From assembly GCF_007003975.1 (NCBI RefSeq), contig NZ_VFTC01000024.1:1-64000 (forward strand): a stretch of 64,000 nt of DNA, written 5' to 3'. A model generated the notes under the pieces. That model had not been told where the DNA came from. It did no database searches and saw only the letters and a list, made by a program, of their open reading frames with translations. The position numbers and the translations under genes were made by a program. Positions 60,334-64,000 of the stretch are shown in pieces. This DNA is from Mesorhizobium sp. WSM4306 (lineage in GTDB: Bacteria > Pseudomonadota > Alphaproteobacteria > Rhizobiales > Rhizobiaceae). How positions within the stretch are numbered: position 1 is the first letter of the stretch; every line of letters starts with the position of its first letter.

Positions 60334-60364
60334 TGATCTGTCTGATCCGGGGCTGGACCGGCGC

Positions 60365-60467
60365 TAGAGCGTTTCACCGTTTCACGGAAACGGCGAACCG
60401 CTCTATCTCTTTGTTTTCACGCAATTCCGGACGGAAAACCGCACACACTTTTCCTGGAACTGCTCTA
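60365..60467. repeat. Rhizobial palindromic repeat ending in TAGAGC/GCTCTA
   Basis: TAGAGCG...CGCTCTA at the left and TTCCGGACGGAAAACCGC...ACTTTTCCTGGAA...TGCTCTA at the right form nested stems. It lies between the cfa and MOSC genes (convergent) and overlaps the last bases of the MOSC gene. The sequence looks like a widespread rhizobial intergenic repeat. Confidence 0.85.
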
Positions 60468-61211
60468 ATCCTGAACGAACCGCATCGGCGCGCCGATCTC
60501 GACGCTGGCTGGCCTGTCCACCGTGCAATAGACGCCGAGATTATGGGCGTTGTGGCGGACCAGATTGCGCAGGATGCCAGGGTCGTGGTCGAAGCCGTCC
60601 TGGGAGATGATGGTGAAGCCGCAGCGGCGGCATGGTGCCGAGATGGTCACCAGCAGGTCGCCGATGGCGAGCTTGCGGCCGATCCATTCGGTCTCGGGAA
60701 ACGAACCTTCGACCGCCGCCATGTCGACGACGATGTTGGGGCGGAAGCGGCGCGGGTCGGGACTACACTCCGGGTGCAGCGCCTTCAGCCACGCCAGCGA
60801 CGCCGTGGTCAAGAGATGGATCGGCGCCTTGTGGTAACGCTCGGCTGTCAGCGGGCCGGAATAGCCGGGCGCGACGTTTTCCCTGCGGAACGGCCGGATC
60901 GAGGCACCGAAGCCGAGATAGGTCGAAACGGCGCTGTCGCATTCGGCGCCGGGCGCATGCAGCCAGTCGCCCTCTGGCACGGCGATCTCCAGCTGATGAT
61001 CACCGGTCAGCCGGGTGCGGATACGCGGCACCTTGTGCCATTTCGCGTCGCGATCGGGCCGCGCAATCTCGTTGTCGGAGACATCGACGAGGCCGAACAG
61101 GCGGTCACCGTCGATGGTTTCCAGGCCGACCGAAATGGCGTCCCGGCATTCGCCGGCGAGCGAGCTCGCGGGATAGGGCCAGAGTTCGGTGACGGAGCCA
61201 AGCTCAGCCAT
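60465..61211 (-). CDS. MOSC domain protein
   Basis: About 248 residues from the ATG at 61211. An N-terminal MOSC-associated beta-barrel (SVTELWPYPASSLAGECRDAISVGLETIDGDRLFGLVDV) precedes the MOSC domain. The conserved cysteine motif CRRCGFTII near residue 205 and FRPNIVVDM are typical of MOSC proteins, which bind molybdenum cofactor and act in N-hydroxyl reduction or related sulphur transfer. RRFRPNIVV is shared with YcbX/mARC proteins. It lies between the acs gene (same strand, 48-base gap) and cfa. Confidence 0.88.
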   Translation of the reverse strand: MAELGSVTELWPYPASSLAGECRDAISVGLETIDGDRLFGLVDVSDNEIARPDRDAKWHKVPRIRTRLTGDHQLEIAVPEGDWLHAPGAECDSAVSTYLGFGASIRPFRRENVAPGYSGPLTAERYHKAPIHLLTTASLAWLKALHPECSPDPRRFRPNIVVDMAAVEGSFPETEWIGRKLAIGDLLVTISAPCRRCGFTIISQDGFDHDPGILRNLVRHNAHNLGVYCTVDRPASVEIGAPMRFVQD

Positions 61212-61259
61212 TTCGCGTCTCGCCAATCGTGTCCTGCCAAACCTTGGGCGGAATGATCG

Positions 61260-63215
61260 TCAACCCTTCTTGTTCTGCCGGTTGGCGATGAGATCATCGA
61301 CCACGGCCGGATCGGCCAGGGTCGAGGTGTCGCCGAGCGCGGAAAAATCGTCCTCGGCGATCTTGCGCAGGATGCGGCGCATGATCTTGCCGGAGCGAGT
61401 CTTCGGCAAGCCGGGGGCGAACTGCAGCTTGTCGGGCGTGGCGATGGCGCCGATTTCCTTGCGGACATGGGCGACAAGCTCCTTGCGCAACTCCTCGCTT
61501 GGGTCGACGCCTTTCATCAAGGTGACATAGCTGTAGATGCCCTGGCCCTTGATGTCGTGGTGATAACCGACGACGGCGGCCTCGGACACCTTGTCGTGGC
61601 TGACCAGTGCCGATTCGACTTCCGCGGTGCCCATGCGGTGGCCGGAGACGTTGATGACGTCGTCGACGCGGCCGGTGATCCAGTAATAGCCATCGGCGTC
61701 GCGGCGGCAGCCGTCGCCGGTGAAGTATTTGCCCTTGTAGGTCGAGAAATAGGTCTGCACGAAGCGGTCGTGGTCGCCATAGACGGTGCGCATCTGGCCG
61801 GGCCAGGAATCGGTGATGCAGAGATTGCCGTCGGCTGCGCCCTCGATCACCTTGCCTTCGCCGTCGACCAGCTGCGGCTTGACGCCGAAGAAGGGCCGCG
61901 TCGCCGAACCGGCCTTGAGGTCGGTGGCGCCGGGTAACGGCGTGATCAGGATGCCGCCGGTTTCGGTCTGCCACCAGGTGTCGACGATCGGCACCTTGCC
62001 GTTGCCGACGATGTTGAAATACCACTCCCAGGCTTCCGGGTTGATCGGTTCGCCGACCGAGCCCAGCACACGAAGCGACTTGCGGGAGGTCTTCTTCACC
62101 GGCTCGTCGCCTGCGCCCATCAGCGCGCGCAACGCCGTCGGCGCGGTGTAGAAGATGTTCACCTTGTGCTTGTCGATGACTTCCCAGAAGCGCGACTGCG
62201 TGGGGTAGTTCGGGACACCTTCGAACATCAGCGTCGTCGCACCGTTGGCGAGCGGGCCATAGACGATGTAGCTGTGGCCGGTGACCCAGCCGACATCGGC
62301 GGTGCACCAGTAGATATCGCCGTCATGGTAGTCGAAGACATATTGGTGCGTCATCGAGGCATAGACGAGATAGCCGGCGGTGGTGTGCAGCACGCCCTTC
62401 GGCTTGCCCGTCGAGCCCGAGGTGTAGAGGATGAACAGCGGATCCTCGGCCTTCATCTTCTCCGGCTTGCAGTCGCCCTTCACCGTCGCGGTCTCGTCAT
62501 GGTACCAGACGTCGCGCCCGGCCACCCAACCGATCTTGCCGCCGGTGCGGCGCACGACGACGACCTTATCGACCTTGGTGCCGGCCTTGGCGGCGATCTC
62601 GATCGCCTTGTCGGTGTTTTCCTTCAGCGGGATCGGCTTGCCGCCGCGCAGGCCCTCATCGGCGGTGATGACGAAAGTAGACTTGCAGTCGTCGATGCGG
62701 CCGGCCAGCGCGTCCGGCGAAAAGCCGCCGAAGACGATCGAATGGATAGCGCCGATGCGCGTGCAGGCCAGCATCGCATAGGCGGCTTCCGGGATCATCG
62801 GCATGTAGATGGTGACGCGGTCGCCCTTCTTGACGCCGTGTTTCTTCATCACATTGGCGAGCCGGCAGACGTGCTCGTAAAGCTCGTAGTAGGTGACCTT
62901 CTTGTCGTCGTAGGGATTGTCGCCTTCCCAGATGATGGCGGTCTGGTCGCCGCGCTTCTTCAAATGGCGGTCGATGCAATTGTACGAGACGTTAGTCAGG
63001 CCGTCCTCGAACCATCTGATCGAGACCTTGCCGTCGAAGGAGGTGTTCTTGACCTTGGTAAAGGGCTTGAACCAGTCGATGCGCTTGCCGTGCTTGCCCC
63101 AGAACCTGTCCGGATTCTTCACGCTGTCGGCATACCATTTCAGGTAGGTGTCGTTGTCGATCAGCGCGTTCTTCTTCCACGCCGGCTGGACGCGGTGGAC
63201 ATGGACCTCGGACAT
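61260..63215 (-). CDS. acs: Acetyl-CoA synthetase
   Basis: About 651 residues, the normal length. The AMP-binding motif YTSGSTGKPKGVLHTTAGYL is near residue 263 and WWQTETGG near 415. The acetylatable Lys lies in the C-terminal PKTRSGKIMRRIL. Acs activates acetate to acetyl-CoA through an acetyl-AMP intermediate. The ATG at 63215 is preferred over 63224: GGAGGA lies 9 bases before it but directly abuts the first. It is transcribed divergently from usg. Confidence 0.97.
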   Translation of the reverse strand: MSEVHVHRVQPAWKKNALIDNDTYLKWYADSVKNPDRFWGKHGKRIDWFKPFTKVKNTSFDGKVSIRWFEDGLTNVSYNCIDRHLKKRGDQTAIIWEGDNPYDDKKVTYYELYEHVCRLANVMKKHGVKKGDRVTIYMPMIPEAAYAMLACTRIGAIHSIVFGGFSPDALAGRIDDCKSTFVITADEGLRGGKPIPLKENTDKAIEIAAKAGTKVDKVVVVRRTGGKIGWVAGRDVWYHDETATVKGDCKPEKMKAEDPLFILYTSGSTGKPKGVLHTTAGYLVYASMTHQYVFDYHDGDIYWCTADVGWVTGHSYIVYGPLANGATTLMFEGVPNYPTQSRFWEVIDKHKVNIFYTAPTALRALMGAGDEPVKKTSRKSLRVLGSVGEPINPEAWEWYFNIVGNGKVPIVDTWWQTETGGILITPLPGATDLKAGSATRPFFGVKPQLVDGEGKVIEGAADGNLCITDSWPGQMRTVYGDHDRFVQTYFSTYKGKYFTGDGCRRDADGYYWITGRVDDVINVSGHRMGTAEVESALVSHDKVSEAAVVGYHHDIKGQGIYSYVTLMKGVDPSEELRKELVAHVRKEIGAIATPDKLQFAPGLPKTRSGKIMRRILRKIAEDDFSALGDTSTLADPAVVDDLIANRQNKKG

Positions 63216-63518
63216 TTCTGGCATTCCTCCCCAAACTATCCGCCGATTTGTTCATTGGCGGAATCGCGGCGATGCGGCCGCGAATTCGCGCGCATTATTA
63301 ACAGTTCCGGGATGACGGCAACATTAGACGTTGGATTCGCGCGGCGGGATGCCGCAGTCGTGGATTCAGCGGCTATCAGCACTCTGCCAAGGCCGCTGCT
63401 AACTGCATGTTTTAGCGTGGGAAATGCCCGCGACGATCAAAAAAAATCAATAGACAGTTAAGCAAGTGAGCGCAGAATCCAACATTGGGAGGAAAGGAGA
63501 TCGACGCAGGGGGCTGCA
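63216..63518. promoter_or_regulatory. Divergent acs/usg promoter region
   Basis: A 303-base gap between the divergent acs and usg genes. No gene is supported. It must hold both promoters; GGGAGGAAAGGAG at about 63487 and GGGGGCTGC at the usg start are the visible ribosome-binding-like sequences, and no clear dyad was found. Confidence 0.45.
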
Positions 63519-63791
63519 ATGCGTGACCATGCCGAAATGGACTTGATGCTCAAAGGCTATGGGCTGACCACGGCCAAGATTCTCTATCACTTCCCCGACC
63601 ACCCGCACCTGCTGCAGAGCTTCATCTGGCAGGACTACGACCTCGCACCGAAATTTCCGGTGCTGATCAAATTCATCGAATTCTGGCAGGCCAAGCTCGA
63701 CGGCCCGCTGCATTCGGTGACCTACACGCACCAGAAGCTGATCGCGCCGAACGAATGGCGCAAGGTGGATGGGGAGTTCGTGCTGCACTGA
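63519..63791 (+). CDS. Usg family protein
   Basis: A 90-residue protein of the Usg family: LKGYGLTTAKILYHFPDHPHLLQSFIWQDYDLAPKFPVLIKFIEFWQAKLDGPLHSVTYTHQKLIAPNEWRKVDGEF. The family is named for a gene near trp genes in rhizobia and has no known biochemical function. GGGGGCTGC lies upstream of the ATG. It is the last gene before a repeat at the window edge, and divergent from acs. Confidence 0.88.
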   Translation: MRDHAEMDLMLKGYGLTTAKILYHFPDHPHLLQSFIWQDYDLAPKFPVLIKFIEFWQAKLDGPLHSVTYTHQKLIAPNEWRKVDGEFVLH

Positions 63792-63804
63792 GCGGCGCGG
63801 ATAA

Positions 63805-63965
63805 TCTCTCCCCCCTTGAGGGGGAGATGGCCGCAAAGCGGCCAGAGGGGGTCGTCTCACATAGAGCGCCGACGCCCTTGGATGGAGCGATGAAGTCGGC
63901 GCTCCACGCGCAACGACCCCCTCTGTCGCCTTCGGCGACATCTCCCCCTCGAGGGGGGAGATTGG
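63805..63965. repeat. Modular palindromic element near the window end
   Basis: Left arm CTCCCCCCTTGAGGGGGAG, GGCCGCAAAGCGGCC, AGAGGGGGTCG; right arm CGACCCCCTCT, GTCGCCTTCGGCGAC, CTCCCCCTCGAGGGGGGAG. These are the same arm types as at 18012-18162 and 31358-31512. It follows the usg gene; the window ends 35 bases later. Confidence 0.88.
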
Positions 63966-64000
63966 GCAACGCTGGTCCTCACACCGCCGGCGGGTTCAGC

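Overview
The window is a GC-rich chromosomal segment of an alphaproteobacterium of the order Hyphomicrobiales, most likely Mesorhizobium or a close relative. This is an inference from gene content: the long NAD-specific glutamate dehydrogenase, the rsmB / heparinase-like / purH neighbourhood, an SdhAF4-type DUF1674 protein, a Usg-family protein and an RpiR-controlled CUT1 sugar-type ABC transporter. It also rests on the many modular C-run/G-run palindromic elements that sit between genes. No phage, plasmid, transposase, rRNA operon or CRISPR array is visible. One tRNA gene (Ala, CGC anticodon) is present.

Layout. 0.3-2.5 kb: two unrecognised genes, possibly linked by a 32-codon overlapping ORF. 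2.6-7.9 kb: a membrane-maintenance block (Aas-type acyltransferase/acyl-ACP synthetase, YiaA/B protein, PspA protein) read leftward, with a divergent TetR gene and three copies of the operator-like motif TGAAC-N3-GTTCA between them. 8-10 kb: a secreted von Willebrand-like DUF1194 gene, tRNA-Ala, yggT and a DUF167 gene. 10.2-18 kb: a catabolic locus with an RpiR regulator, ABC ATPase and SDR dehydrogenase on one strand and a binding protein, two permeases and an MlrC/M81 metallopeptidase on the other. 18-23.5 kb: M3 oligopeptidase, NTF2-like secreted protein, beta carbonic anhydrase, DUF429 protein and a pyridoxal kinase. 23.6-27.4 kb: LemA followed by four TPM-domain genes, the second of them broken. 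27.5-33.7 kb: GNAT, inorganic pyrophosphatase, a TetR/MFS pair with a clear operator-in-promoter arrangement, and a PhoD-like phosphatase. 33.8-40.2 kb: typA/bipA with a good terminator, DUF1062, an L-idonate-dehydrogenase-like enzyme, a LysE exporter, and YCII, zinc-ribbon and AhpD-like genes. 40.3-50.2 kb: NAD-glutamate dehydrogenase, a UMF1-type transporter, purH and a heparinase-like gene. 50.3-52.5 kb: an AraC/PhyH pair bracketed by palindromic repeats. 52.5-64 kb: rsmB, htpX, sdhAF4, a HAD phosphatase, a transglutaminase-like protein, a TadG-like vWA protein, a 23-residue peptide gene on the minus strand, cfa, a MOSC protein, acs and usg.

The most unusual items are these. First, the tiny minus-strand gene at 58823-58894, whose leader carries a 15-base match to the complement of the 16S rRNA 3' tail; it also has a terminator and an upstream palindrome. 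Second, the LemA/TPM tandem array, whose first TPM gene appears to begin inside a repeat element and whose second has a frameshift. Third, the TetR-PspA-YiaAB-Aas block with its triple operator. Fourth, at least eleven copies (one partial) of a modular palindromic repeat family. Family assignments come from reading protein motifs, without database searches.
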